DNA from: Rhodococcus triatomae
Lineage (GTDB): Bacteria; Actinomycetota; Actinomycetes; Mycobacteriales; Mycobacteriaceae
Reading direction: 5' to 3'
Assembly (NCBI RefSeq): GCF_014217785.1
Contig: NZ_CP048814.1
Coordinates: 4,278,001-4,342,000, forward strand
Length of the DNA stretch: 64,000 bases
The translations under genes were made by a program, and so were the position numbers. The notes under the pieces were generated by a model that was not told the DNA's origin, did no database searches, and worked only from the letters and a program-made list of their open reading frames with translations. Below, piece after piece: positions 32,704 to 40,860 of the stretch (the first letter of the stretch is position 1; every line of letters starts with the position of its first letter).

Positions 32704-32717
32704 TTACCCGCGGGTAA
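32704..32717. promoter_or_regulatory. Perfect 14-bp palindrome upstream of fadAB
   Basis: TTACCCGCGGGTAA, between the RNase D stop (32719) and the fadA start (32625). Symmetric AT-ended, GC-centred palindromes of this length are typical targets of TetR- or GntR-type lipid regulators. The regulator is not identified. Confidence 0.5.
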
Positions 32718-32718
32718 C

Positions 32719-33981
32719 TTAGTGGTCCGCCAGCACCTTCGCCAGCACCGGACCGGCCAGCGTCCGCTGCCAGCCGCGTGCCCCTCCCGCGGCGAGGACC
32801 TGGTCGACGACGGCTGCCGCGTCCTCGCTACCAGGATCCCAGTCCCAGCACAGTCGCCGCACGAGTTCCGGGCTCACGAGATTCTCCACCGGCACGGCCA
32901 CGGCCTCGGACAGGTCGGCGAGAGCGGCGCGCGCGGCAGTGAGCCGCTCGGCGGCCTCGGGGTCGGTACGGGCCCACCGGCTCGCCTGCGGGGGGCCCGT
33001 GATCGGCGGGGTACGCGGCGGCAGCTCGGACTCGTCCAGCGTCCTGGCGGATTCGAGGGCCCCGAGCCAGACGCGGCTGTACCGGCGCTGCCGGGGGCCG
33101 CCGAACACCGGCAGCGCCCGCAGCGCCTCGATGCTGCGAGGGTCCTTGCCTGCGGCGTCGATGATCGCCGAATCCGGCAGGATCCGGCTGGGTGAGATGT
33201 CCCGCTTGCGGGCGATGTCCTCCCGTGCCTGCCACAGTGCCCGCACCGCGGCCAGCTGGCGGGTCGATTTGAGTGTCGTGACGTGTGATGTCCGGCGCCA
33301 GCGGTCCGGCTTCGGCTTCGGTGGTCCGGCGAGCCGGATGTGCTCGAACTCCTCGCGCGCCCACTCGAGTTTGTCCTGCGCCCGTAGTTCGTCGACCATG
33401 GCGGCCCGCAACTCGACGAGGAGTTCGACGTCCAGCGCGGCGTAGTTGAGCCACGCCTCGGGCAGTGGCCGTTTCGACCAGTCCGCGGCACCGTGCCCCT
33501 TGCGCAATTCGAATCCGAGAGTGCGCTCCACGATCGCGGCGAGGCCGACCCGCTCGAACCCGGCGAGGCGTCCGGCGAGCTCGGTGTCGAACAGGACCGA
33601 CGGGCGCAAGCCGACCTCGGCGAGTCCCGGCAGGTCCTGATCTGCCGAGTGCAGCACCCATTCGAGCGGGTTGATCGCCTCCGCGAGCGGCGCCAGTTGC
33701 CCGGCCACCGGGATCGGATCGAGCAGCACGGTTCCGGCGCCCTCGCGGCGCAGCTGGATCAGGTACGCCCGCGCGGAGTAGCGGAATCCGGACGCGCGTT
33801 CCGCGTCGACGGACAGCGGTCCGGTTCCTCCGGCGAGTGCCGCGGCGGCCCTGCGGACCGCCTCCGGCGTCGCGACGACGTCGGGCACCCCGTCGCGGGG
33901 CGCCAGCAGTGGGACGGCGGTGGGCTCGGTCGTGGTGGCGGACTCCGCGGGGGAGTCGGGCGCGGTCGTGGGGTCGTGCAT
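32719..33981 (-). CDS. rnd: Ribonuclease D family 3'-5' exonuclease with HRDC domain
   Basis: Protein of 420 residues. The N-terminal DEDDy exonuclease has its four acidic residues in SVDAERASGF (Asp-x-Glu), VLFDTELAGRL (Asp) and NYAALDVELL (Tyr and Asp). A HRDC domain follows (REDIARKRDISPSRILPDSAI) at about 230-310, and a conserved C-terminal extension to 420. The corresponding M. tuberculosis gene is Rv2681, beside the DUF3000 gene Rv2680; here four genes separate them. ATG 33981 is the first Met with a family-like start. Confidence 0.9.
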   Translation of the reverse strand: MHDPTTAPDSPAESATTTEPTAVPLLAPRDGVPDVVATPEAVRRAAAALAGGTGPLSVDAERASGFRYSARAYLIQLRREGAGTVLLDPIPVAGQLAPLAEAINPLEWVLHSADQDLPGLAEVGLRPSVLFDTELAGRLAGFERVGLAAIVERTLGFELRKGHGAADWSKRPLPEAWLNYAALDVELLVELRAAMVDELRAQDKLEWAREEFEHIRLAGPPKPKPDRWRRTSHVTTLKSTRQLAAVRALWQAREDIARKRDISPSRILPDSAIIDAAGKDPRSIEALRALPVFGGPRQRRYSRVWLGALESARTLDESELPPRTPPITGPPQASRWARTDPEAAERLTAARAALADLSEAVAVPVENLVSPELVRRLCWDWDPGSEDAAAVVDQVLAAGGARGWQRTLAGPVLAKVLADH

Positions 33982-34054
33982 GGAACTCGACTCTACGACG
34001 AGGCCGATCGGCCCGGGTTCGACCTCGGCGATCGGGGTGCTGCGGCGAGGGCGG

Positions 34055-35509
34055 TCACCGTGCGCCCACCGCCTCCGGCACCTCCGCGCGTGCCGCCGCG
34101 ACCAGCTCGTCCAGTGCCTCACCGAAGGCGTCGGCGAGGTCGGGCAGTGCGCCGAGGAGCCGACGGCACCCGACCAGCCCGATGTCGAGGTGGCCGTCCA
34201 GCGACATCGCGGTGACGTTGAGTGCGGCGCCGTGGAAGATCGGCCCCAACGGGTACATCCCGCGGATGCGGGCGCCCATGAAGTAGAGCGGGACCGGCGG
34301 TCCCGGGATGTTCGAGATGACCAGATTGTGGATCACCGGATGGCGCTCGGCCAGGCCGAGACCGCCGTACACGCGCATCGCCGTGGAGAACAAGGCATGA
34401 CCGGAGAACTGCGACAGATCCTGGAGGAGGTGGGCGCCGAGAGTGTCGCTGTGGTCCTTGACGACGGAGTTGTGTGCGCCGACCGTCCGCAGCCGTTCCA
34501 CCGGATCGGCGATGTCCGTCGCGAGCCGGGCGAACATGCCGGAGACCTGGTTGGTGCCGGGCCGGTCGGACTTGCCGTGTACCGAGACCGGGACCACCGC
34601 GACCAGCGGGCGGTCCGGGAGTTCGTCCCGGTCCTGCAGATAACGTCGCAACGCCGCCGAGCAGAGGGTGAGGACCACGTCGTTGACCGTGACCCCGAAC
34701 GCCCGCTTCACCCGCAGGACGTCCTCGAACGGGAGTTGCGTATAGGCCAGCGTGCGCTCCCCGGAGATGGTGCCGTTGAGCGAGGTGCGTGGCGCGGTGA
34801 ACGGTGCGGGCATCGCGCATCCGCGGCGCGCACGTTCGATCCAGCGCGGCAGAACCGCCAGCCCGCCCGGCAGCATGCGGACCAGGCGCAGCGGGCGCGC
34901 GGCGAGTGCGACCAGCCCGCCGACGGCGAGGTCCAGCGTTCCCGGTGTGCGCTCGTCCACGGCGCCGAGCTCCTCGGCGTCGGGCCCTTCGGCGTCCGGT
35001 CCCTCGGCGTCCGGTTCGGTGCAGGCGGTGTCCGGGGAGAGCCCGCACAACCGTCCCATCATGTCGGCGCCGGTCACCCCGTCGACCCCCGCGTGGTGCA
35101 TCTTCGCCATGATCGCGATCGACCCGTCGGCGAGGCCCTCGATCACCCACATCTCCCACAGCGGGCGATCGCGTTCGAGCGGCGTCGACGCGATGTCGCC
35201 GCACAGCTCACGCAGTTCGGCGTCGCCGTGTGGCGCGGGCAGTGTGGCCCGGTGGCAGTGGCGTTCGATGTCGAAGTCGTCGTCCACCTCCCAGACCGGG
35301 TGGTCGAGGTTCCATCGCGAATCCCGCACCTTCCGCCGGAACCCGGGGATGCTCCTGCTGCGGAGTTCGAGGTCGCGGCGGAACCGCTCGAAGCTGTATC
35401 CGCCGGGAATCGTGGTGGGGTCGACGACGATCAGCCCGCAGACGTGGAGCGGCTGCGTCGGGGTCTCCAGATAGAGGAAGGTGGCGTCGAGTCCGCTGAG
35501 TCGCTGCAT
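34055..35509 (-). CDS. Wax ester synthase/diacylglycerol acyltransferase (WS/DGAT)
   Basis: Acyltransferase of 484 residues making triacylglycerol or wax esters for storage lipid. The catalytic HHxxxDG motif is present (KMHHAGVDG, about residue 135). The start MQRLSGLDATFLYLETPTQPLHVCGL and the C-terminal NLVISNIPGPPVPLYFMGARI are family hallmarks. A perfect KstR-like box sits ten bases upstream of ATG 35509, suggesting control by sterol-catabolism signals. It is divergent from the esterase at 35662; M. tuberculosis has a similar pair (Rv0220/Rv0221). Rhodococci carry many paralogues, so the precise substrate is not predictable. Confidence 0.92.
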   Translation of the reverse strand: MQRLSGLDATFLYLETPTQPLHVCGLIVVDPTTIPGGYSFERFRRDLELRSRSIPGFRRKVRDSRWNLDHPVWEVDDDFDIERHCHRATLPAPHGDAELRELCGDIASTPLERDRPLWEMWVIEGLADGSIAIMAKMHHAGVDGVTGADMMGRLCGLSPDTACTEPDAEGPDAEGPDAEELGAVDERTPGTLDLAVGGLVALAARPLRLVRMLPGGLAVLPRWIERARRGCAMPAPFTAPRTSLNGTISGERTLAYTQLPFEDVLRVKRAFGVTVNDVVLTLCSAALRRYLQDRDELPDRPLVAVVPVSVHGKSDRPGTNQVSGMFARLATDIADPVERLRTVGAHNSVVKDHSDTLGAHLLQDLSQFSGHALFSTAMRVYGGLGLAERHPVIHNLVISNIPGPPVPLYFMGARIRGMYPLGPIFHGAALNVTAMSLDGHLDIGLVGCRRLLGALPDLADAFGEALDELVAAARAEVPEAVGAR

Positions 35510-35518
35510 GCATCCATA

Positions 35519-35534
35519 CTAGAACATGTTCTAG
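35519..35534. promoter_or_regulatory. KstR-like operator upstream of the WS/DGAT gene
   Basis: Perfect palindrome CTAGAACATGTTCTAG. Its 14-base core fits the KstR consensus TnnAACnnGTTnnA at every fixed position. KstR is the TetR-family repressor of cholesterol catabolism in mycolic actinobacteria. The site lies ten bases before the WS/DGAT ATG, close enough to block transcription or overlap a leaderless start. Confidence 0.7.
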
Positions 35535-35637
35535 ATTTTGTCCGATGATCAGGATGGAACCCCAGGTTACAGATAAATGACCCTGGTGGAACAGGGCGGA
35601 TCGAGGGTGTGTTCCCTCGGTGTCGGCGTCGTGCGAA

Positions 35638-35651
35638 ATGAACCCGTTCTA
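35638..35651. promoter_or_regulatory. Second, weaker KstR-like operator upstream of the esterase
   Basis: ATGAACCCGTTCTA matches TnnAACnnGTTnnA except for the first base. It ends ten bases before the GTG of the esterase at 35662, mirroring the spacing of the first box on the divergent side. Confidence 0.5.
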
Positions 35652-35661
35652 GGCTGGTGGT

Positions 35662-36930
35662 GTGACTCGAGGATTCGTACTCCGCCAAGTGGTCGGCGCC
35701 GCCCTGACCGCCAATGCCCTGCGCCCGCTTCCCGGTGCCCCGGCCTCGGTCGCGACGTTCATGTCCGGGTGGCTGACCGCGGAGCTGGCTCCGCAGCTGG
35801 CGGTACTCACCGCGGTCGATGCGGGCCAGCACCTCGTCCGGCACGGTGTGAAGGACACGTCCACTCGCGTCGGCCTCGGCCTCGCCGCCGCGTCGGTGGC
35901 GGGCCTGGGTGCGGTGATCGGCACCGGCCGCGGTGCCGGTGCCGTCGCCGAGCGTGCGCTCGAAGAGGAACTGGGGCCGGACTACGGCGCCGAGGCGGGC
36001 GGAATCACCCGGGTGGGGCGGCCCGTGTGGCGCCAGCTGTCGAACCCCTTCCGTATCCGCAACGAGGACGTGGTGCGGGTGCGCAATCTCGACTACGCGC
36101 CGGGTGGTCGCCGGTACCGCCTGGACGTCTATCACCGGCGGGACATGCCCGCCGGCGCTCCGATCCTGCTGCAGATCCACGGCGGCGGCTGGGTGATCGG
36201 CAACAAGGACCAGCAGGGCCTGCCGTTGATGCAGGAAATGGCCTCGCGAGGGTGGGTGTGCGTCGCGATCAACTATCCGCTCGCGCCGCGCTCGAAATGG
36301 CCCGCTCACCTGATCGCGGCGAAACGGGCCCTCGCCTGGCTGCGCGAGCACGCGACCGAGTACGGAGGCGACCCGGAGTTCGTCGCGGTCACCGGAGGTT
36401 CGGCGGGCGGGCATCTCGCGTCGATGGTGGCGCTCACCGCCGGGGACAGCACTCTGCAACCCGGCTTCGAGGAGGCCGACACCTCGGTGCAGGCATGCGT
36501 GCCGCACTACGGCGTCTACGACATCGCGGGCGACACCGGGCTCGAGGCGGTGCGGCAACGACGCCCGCTGATGCGGCTGGTGCTGGGGCGCTCGGCGCGC
36601 TACCCGGACGACTACCGGGCGGCGTCGCCACTGGCCCGGATCCACCCGGACGCTCCACCGTTCTTCGTCATCCACGGCCGCAGCGATTCGCTGATCCCGG
36701 TCGCCGAGGCGCGGGCCTTCGTCGGCGCGCTGCGGGAGGTCTCGCAGCGGCCGGTGGCCTACGCGGAATTGCCCGGTGCCCAGCATGCGTTCGACGTGTT
36801 CCCGTCGTTTCGGAGCATCGGGGTCGTCCAGGCCGTCGGCCGGTTCCTGGACTGGGCGCGGCAGATGCCCGAGCCGGAGCAGGAGTCAGTCGCCGAACGC
36901 GCGGAGCTCGGTGATGCCGGCGGGCGGTAG
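35662..36930 (+). CDS. Alpha/beta-hydrolase esterase (LipC-like, HSL family)
   Basis: Hydrolase of 422 residues. The hormone-sensitive-lipase oxyanion motif HGGGW, nucleophile GGSAGGH (Ser), Asp in the HGRSDSLIPV region and His in LPGAQHAFD make up the active site, in a catalytic domain at about 130-410. The N-terminal about 90 residues are Ala-rich and helical. A KstR-like box lies ten bases upstream of GTG 35662. The pair with a WS/DGAT gene suggests storage-lipid or steryl-ester turnover. The last 45 bases overlap the convergent DUF3000 gene. Confidence 0.9.
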   Translation: MTRGFVLRQVVGAALTANALRPLPGAPASVATFMSGWLTAELAPQLAVLTAVDAGQHLVRHGVKDTSTRVGLGLAAASVAGLGAVIGTGRGAGAVAERALEEELGPDYGAEAGGITRVGRPVWRQLSNPFRIRNEDVVRVRNLDYAPGGRRYRLDVYHRRDMPAGAPILLQIHGGGWVIGNKDQQGLPLMQEMASRGWVCVAINYPLAPRSKWPAHLIAAKRALAWLREHATEYGGDPEFVAVTGGSAGGHLASMVALTAGDSTLQPGFEEADTSVQACVPHYGVYDIAGDTGLEAVRQRRPLMRLVLGRSARYPDDYRAASPLARIHPDAPPFFVIHGRSDSLIPVAEARAFVGALREVSQRPVAYAELPGAQHAFDVFPSFRSIGVVQAVGRFLDWARQMPEPEQESVAERAELGDAGGR

Positions 36931-37476
36931 ACCCGCGGCGTAGGCGAGGACCTCGCAGAAGGCCTCGACGTGGCTGCCCAGCGCGGTGGTCTGCGCGGTC
37001 CACGACGCACGCAGCTCCAGTTGGTACGCGTGCGGCGGTCCGGCGATGTCGCCGTAGCGGACCGAACTCGTCGCCGTCACCGTGCCACCGAGAGCCGTGA
37101 TCGGTTCCGGTCGCGATTCGAGCGCGTCGACGAGCCAGCTCCAGGCGACCTCGGGGAGCAGGGGATCGGCGGCCACGGCGGCGTCGAGATCGGCCTGGAT
37201 GTAGGCCACGAGCCGCATGGTGCCGTTCCACGCGTCGTCGCCCTCGGGGTCGTAGAGCAGGATGAGCCGTCCGAAGGCGTCGCCCTCGGTCTGTTCGGGC
37301 ACGATGTCCGACTCCGGGTGGACGACCTCGGCGCCGACGGCATAGCTGTACGGGGCCAGCCGCTGCGGCGGGCGGATGGGGCCCACCTCGATCTCGCGGC
37401 GGACCCGGGCCGTACCCATCGCATCGACGGCGGCCCGAAACTCGGCCGGCTCCGCGGCCGATCCGGAAGTCGTCAC
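36886..37476 (-). CDS. DUF3000 domain protein
   Basis: Protein of 196 residues belonging to the actinobacterial DUF3000 family (compare Rv2680). Conserved blocks: PPQRLAPYSYAVGAEV, GRLILLYDPEGDDAWNGTMRLVAY and the closing HVEAFCEVLAYAAGLPP. Function is not known. It starts at GTG 37476 and is divergent from hemE, the arrangement seen next to haem genes in mycobacteria. Confidence 0.85.
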   Translation of the reverse strand: MTTSGSAAEPAEFRAAVDAMGTARVRREIEVGPIRPPQRLAPYSYAVGAEVVHPESDIVPEQTEGDAFGRLILLYDPEGDDAWNGTMRLVAYIQADLDAAVAADPLLPEVAWSWLVDALESRPEPITALGGTVTATSSVRYGDIAGPPHAYQLELRASWTAQTTALGSHVEAFCEVLAYAAGLPPAGITELRAFGD

Positions 37477-37635
37477 GGGGCAGGACGTTAGACCTGAACT
37501 CCTGCGGGTACACGGAGGCGCGCCGACGCGTGATCTCGCAGGCGCGACGTGGGGCCCGGGAACGACGTGGCAGCATGAAGCCAGGCCGACACCAGGGGCC
37601 CGCGCCTGCGGGCACCGGAGAACACGAGGACTGGG

Positions 37636-38733
37636 ATGAGCGGGTTGGAGAGCACGAACGCCGGAATGACCGAACGGGCCGAATACCCGTCCCGCAGGCG
37701 GCTCCCGGATGCGCCGTTCCTGGCCGCCGCGACGGGGCGTACGCCGTCGCGCCGTCCGGTGTGGTTCATGCGCCAGGCCGGACGTTCGCTGCCGGAGTAC
37801 CGGGAGATCCGCGCGGACGTGGGGATGCTCGAATCCTGCTTCGATCCGGAGCTGGTCTGCGAGATCACCCTGCAGCCGGTACGCAGGCACGGTGTGGACG
37901 CGGCAATCCTGTTCTCCGACATCGTCGTTCCGCTGAAGGCGGCCGGGATCGACCTGGACATCGTCGCGGGACGTGGGCCGGTCGTCGCGGAACCGGTGCG
38001 CACCATCGCCGATGTCGCGGAGTTGCCGCGGCTGGTCCCCGATCAGGTGGGCGCGGTCTCCCGGGCGGTACAGCTGCTCACGGCCGAACTCGGTGACACC
38101 CCGCTGATCGGTTTCGCCGGTGCCCCGTTCACGCTGGCGTCGTATCTGGTCGAGGGCGGACCCAGTCGGAACCACGAGCGCACCAAGGCGCTCATGCACT
38201 CGGATGCCAAGACGTGGCACGCGTTGCTCGGCACGCTGGCGGACACCACCATCACGTTCTTGCAGACGCAGTTGCACGCGGGCGTCGACGCGGTCCAGCT
38301 GTTCGACTCGTGGGCCGGTGCGCTGTCGCTGGCCGAGTACCGCGAGTTCGTGCTCCCGCACTCGGAACGGGTGTTCGCGGAGGTCGAGAACGCGGGGGTG
38401 CCCCGCATCCACTTCGGCGTCGGTACCGGCGAGCTGCTCGGTGCGATGGGGGAGGCCGGGGCCGACGTGGTCGGTGTCGACTGGCGAATTCCTCTCGACG
38501 TCGCTCAGCGACGGGTCGGACCGGGAAAGGGGTTGCAGGGCAACCTCGATCCGGCGGTGCTGTTCGCCGGTGAAGGGGCGGTCGAGCGGGAGGCGCGGCG
38601 GATCGCCGCCGAGGCCGACGTCGCGGTGGCCGCAGGCGCGACCGGGCACATCTTCAACCTCGGCCACGGAGTGCTGCCGGACACCGACCCGACCGTGCTC
38701 ACCGACCTCGTGGCGCTGGTGCACTCGCTGTGA
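37636..38733 (+). CDS. hemE: Uroporphyrinogen decarboxylase
   Basis: Enzyme of 365 residues that decarboxylates uroporphyrinogen III to coproporphyrinogen III. Family signatures: [17 protein letters not shown] near the N-terminus and [17 protein letters not shown] in the middle, with the Asp of ILFSDIVVP and a C-terminal [18 protein letters not shown]. First of three haem genes reading together; its stop overlaps the next GTG. The order hemE-cgoX-chdC matches Rv2678c-Rv2676c. Confidence 0.95.
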   Translation: MSGLESTNAGMTERAEYPSRRRLPDAPFLAAATGRTPSRRPVWFMRQAGRSLPEYREIRADVGMLESCFDPELVCEITLQPVRRHGVDAAILFSDIVVPLKAAGIDLDIVAGRGPVVAEPVRTIADVAELPRLVPDQVGAVSRAVQLLTAELGDTPLIGFAGAPFTLASYLVEGGPSRNHERTKALMHSDAKTWHALLGTLADTTITFLQTQLHAGVDAVQLFDSWAGALSLAEYREFVLPHSERVFAEVENAGVPRIHFGVGTGELLGAMGEAGADVVGVDWRIPLDVAQRRVGPGKGLQGNLDPAVLFAGEGAVEREARRIAAEADVAVAAGATGHIFNLGHGVLPDTDPTVLTDLVALVHSL

Positions 38734-40091
38734 CCACCGTCGCGGTCGTCGGCGGAGGCATCGCCGGGCTGGTCGCCGCGTACCGGTTGCGGCGCAGGCT
38801 CGGCGCGAGCGCGGACATCGTCGTGATCGAATCCTCGGGTCGCGTGGGCGGCAAACTCCGCACGGTGGACCTCGCCGGGGGGCCCGTCGACGTCGGTGCC
38901 GAGGCGTTCATCGCCCGCCGTCCCGAGGTCCGTGACCTGGTGGACGAGTTGGGGTTGTCCGAGCAACTGGTGCACCCGGCGGGTGCGAGTCCGCTGATCT
39001 GGTCGCAGGGTGGGCCGGTCCCGATGCCGCGCCACACCCTCATGGGGATCCCTGCCGACGGCGAATCACTCGTCGGGCTGGTCGACGACGCGACGCTGGC
39101 GCGGATCGCGCGGGAGGAGACCGAGCCACTCGACTGGGTGCCCGGCTCGGACCGGTCGGTCGCCGACCTCGTCGGCTCGCGGTTCGGTGACCAGGTCGTG
39201 GCGCGCTCGGTCGATCCGTTGCTCGGCGGAGTGTATTCGGGTCTGTCCGATTCGATCGGGGTGCGCGCCGCGTTGCCCACCCTCGCCGTCGCCCTGGACG
39301 GCGGTGCTCGCAGCCTCACGGCCGCGGTGCGACAGGCGCTGCCCGCTCCCTCGTCGACCCCGGTGTTCGGCACCCTGCGCGACGGCTACGGCGTGCTCCT
39401 CGAGGAGCTCGTCGCGGCGACCGGTGCCCGCCTCGTCACGGACGAGGCAGGTCGAGTGCGCCGAGACGGTGGCGGGTGGTCCGTCGAGCCCGTGGGCCAC
39501 GTCGACGGCGTGGTACTCGCGGTGCCTGCCCGCCAACTCGCGACACTGCTCGACGACGTGGCACCGGAGGCGGCCGCGGCGGCCGCGGCGATCCCACTGG
39601 CGTCCTCTGTCGTGGTGGCGCTGGCGCTGCCGGCCGATGCGCGGGTGCCGGACAACTCCGGCATCCTCGTCGCCACCGACTCACCACTCGGCCCGGGCGC
39701 GACGGCGAAGGCGTTCACCCTGTCGAGCCGGAAGTGGCCGCACCTCGCCCGGCGGGACGTCACCCTCGTGCGCGCCTCGTACGGCAGATTCGGTGATTCC
39801 GCCGTCGTCGACGACTCCGACGAGGCGCTGGTGGCGTCCGCGATCCGGGACTTCGCGGTGGTGTCCGGGACACGGCCGGAGCCGGTCGCCTCGTTCGTCC
39901 AGCGCTGGCACGAGGGACTGCCGCAGTACGGTCCGGGGCACGACGAGAAGGTGGGTGCCGTCGAAGCCGCCGTGGCCGAACTCGACGGGCTCGAGGTCGC
40001 CGGAGCATGGATGCACGGAGTCGGTGTCCCGGCCTGCGTCGCGAGTGCGACCACTGCCACAACTCGTCTGCTGGCCCAGGTGGCACGATAG
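38730..40091 (+). CDS. cgoX: Coproporphyrinogen/protoporphyrinogen III oxidase (HemY/CgoX)
   Basis: FAD enzyme of 453 residues. N-terminal dinucleotide fold [17 protein letters not shown] followed by [21 protein letters not shown], and the C-terminal [19 protein letters not shown] typical of HemY proteins. In actinobacteria with ChdC downstream this enzyme acts on coproporphyrinogen III, hence the cgoX name (also annotated hemY/hemG). GTG 38730 overlaps the hemE stop, and chdC starts four bases after its stop. Confidence 0.93.
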   Translation: MTTVAVVGGGIAGLVAAYRLRRRLGASADIVVIESSGRVGGKLRTVDLAGGPVDVGAEAFIARRPEVRDLVDELGLSEQLVHPAGASPLIWSQGGPVPMPRHTLMGIPADGESLVGLVDDATLARIAREETEPLDWVPGSDRSVADLVGSRFGDQVVARSVDPLLGGVYSGLSDSIGVRAALPTLAVALDGGARSLTAAVRQALPAPSSTPVFGTLRDGYGVLLEELVAATGARLVTDEAGRVRRDGGGWSVEPVGHVDGVVLAVPARQLATLLDDVAPEAAAAAAAIPLASSVVVALALPADARVPDNSGILVATDSPLGPGATAKAFTLSSRKWPHLARRDVTLVRASYGRFGDSAVVDDSDEALVASAIRDFAVVSGTRPEPVASFVQRWHEGLPQYGPGHDEKVGAVEAAVAELDGLEVAGAWMHGVGVPACVASATTATTRLLAQVAR

Positions 40092-40095
40092 ACCC

Positions 40096-40791
40096 ATGGC
40101 ACGCCTCGACTACGACAAGCTGAACTCCGAAGTCCGCTACTCGATGATCTCCGTATTCCAGGCCCGGCCGGGGATACTCGGCGACGATCGGCAGGCGGCG
40201 ATCGAGCAGGCCCGCCTCTTCTTCGAGGGTCTCGCCGACAGGGACGTCGTGGTGCGGGGTCTGTACGACGTCGCCGGCCTGCGTGCGGACGCCGACTTCA
40301 TGATCTGGACGCACTCGCTGAGCCTCGAGGCACTGCAGGCGGCCTACGCCGACTTCCGCCGCACGACGGCGGTCGGACGGGCGAGTACCCCGGTGTGGAG
40401 CACCGTGGCACTGCATCGGCCCGCCGAGTTCAACAAGAGCCACATCCCGGCGTTCGTCGCGGGTGAGGAGCCGGGCGACTACATCTGCGTCTACCCGTTC
40501 GTCCGCTCGTACGAGTGGTACCTGCTGCCGGACGAGGAGCGCCGGTCGATGCTGGTCGAGCACGGGAAGGCCGCGCGCGGGTATCCGGACGTGCGGGCCA
40601 ACACCGTGCCGGCGTTCGCGCTCGGCGACTACGAGTGGATCCTCACCTTCGAGGCGCCCGAGATGCACCGCATCGTGGACCTCATGCGGGATCTCCGCGC
40701 GACCGACGCCCGCCGGCACGTGCGTGAGGAGATCCCGTTCTACTCCGGACCCCGCGTCGACGTCGGCAAGCTCGTCCGCGCGCTGCCGTGA
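40096..40791 (+). CDS. chdC: Coproheme decarboxylase (HemQ/ChdC)
   Basis: Protein of 231 residues of the chlorite-dismutase family that converts coproheme to haem b, final step of the coproporphyrin-dependent pathway. Active-site features: catalytic Tyr in [13 protein letters not shown], and the proximal His in [13 protein letters not shown], followed by [17 protein letters not shown]. The Arg distal residue of true chlorite dismutases is not evident, supporting the decarboxylase role. A molybdoenzyme gene starts one base after the stop. Confidence 0.95.
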   Translation: MARLDYDKLNSEVRYSMISVFQARPGILGDDRQAAIEQARLFFEGLADRDVVVRGLYDVAGLRADADFMIWTHSLSLEALQAAYADFRRTTAVGRASTPVWSTVALHRPAEFNKSHIPAFVAGEEPGDYICVYPFVRSYEWYLLPDEERRSMLVEHGKAARGYPDVRANTVPAFALGDYEWILTFEAPEMHRIVDLMRDLRATDARRHVREEIPFYSGPRVDVGKLVRALP

Positions 40792-40792
40792 C

Positions 40793-40860
40793 ATGGCCGG
40801 CAGTGACATGACCGGCAGTGACATGGCCGGCAGTGACATGGCCGGCCCAGGCATGACCGG
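40793..40860 (+). repeat. Coding tandem repeat (15-bp units) at the start of the molybdoenzyme
   Basis: Four and a half copies of ATGRCCGGCAGTGAC, translated MAGSD-MTGSD-MAGSD-MAGPG-MTG. Every unit begins with ATG in the same frame, so gain or loss of units changes the N-terminus without a frameshift and offers several start codons. Confidence 0.8.
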
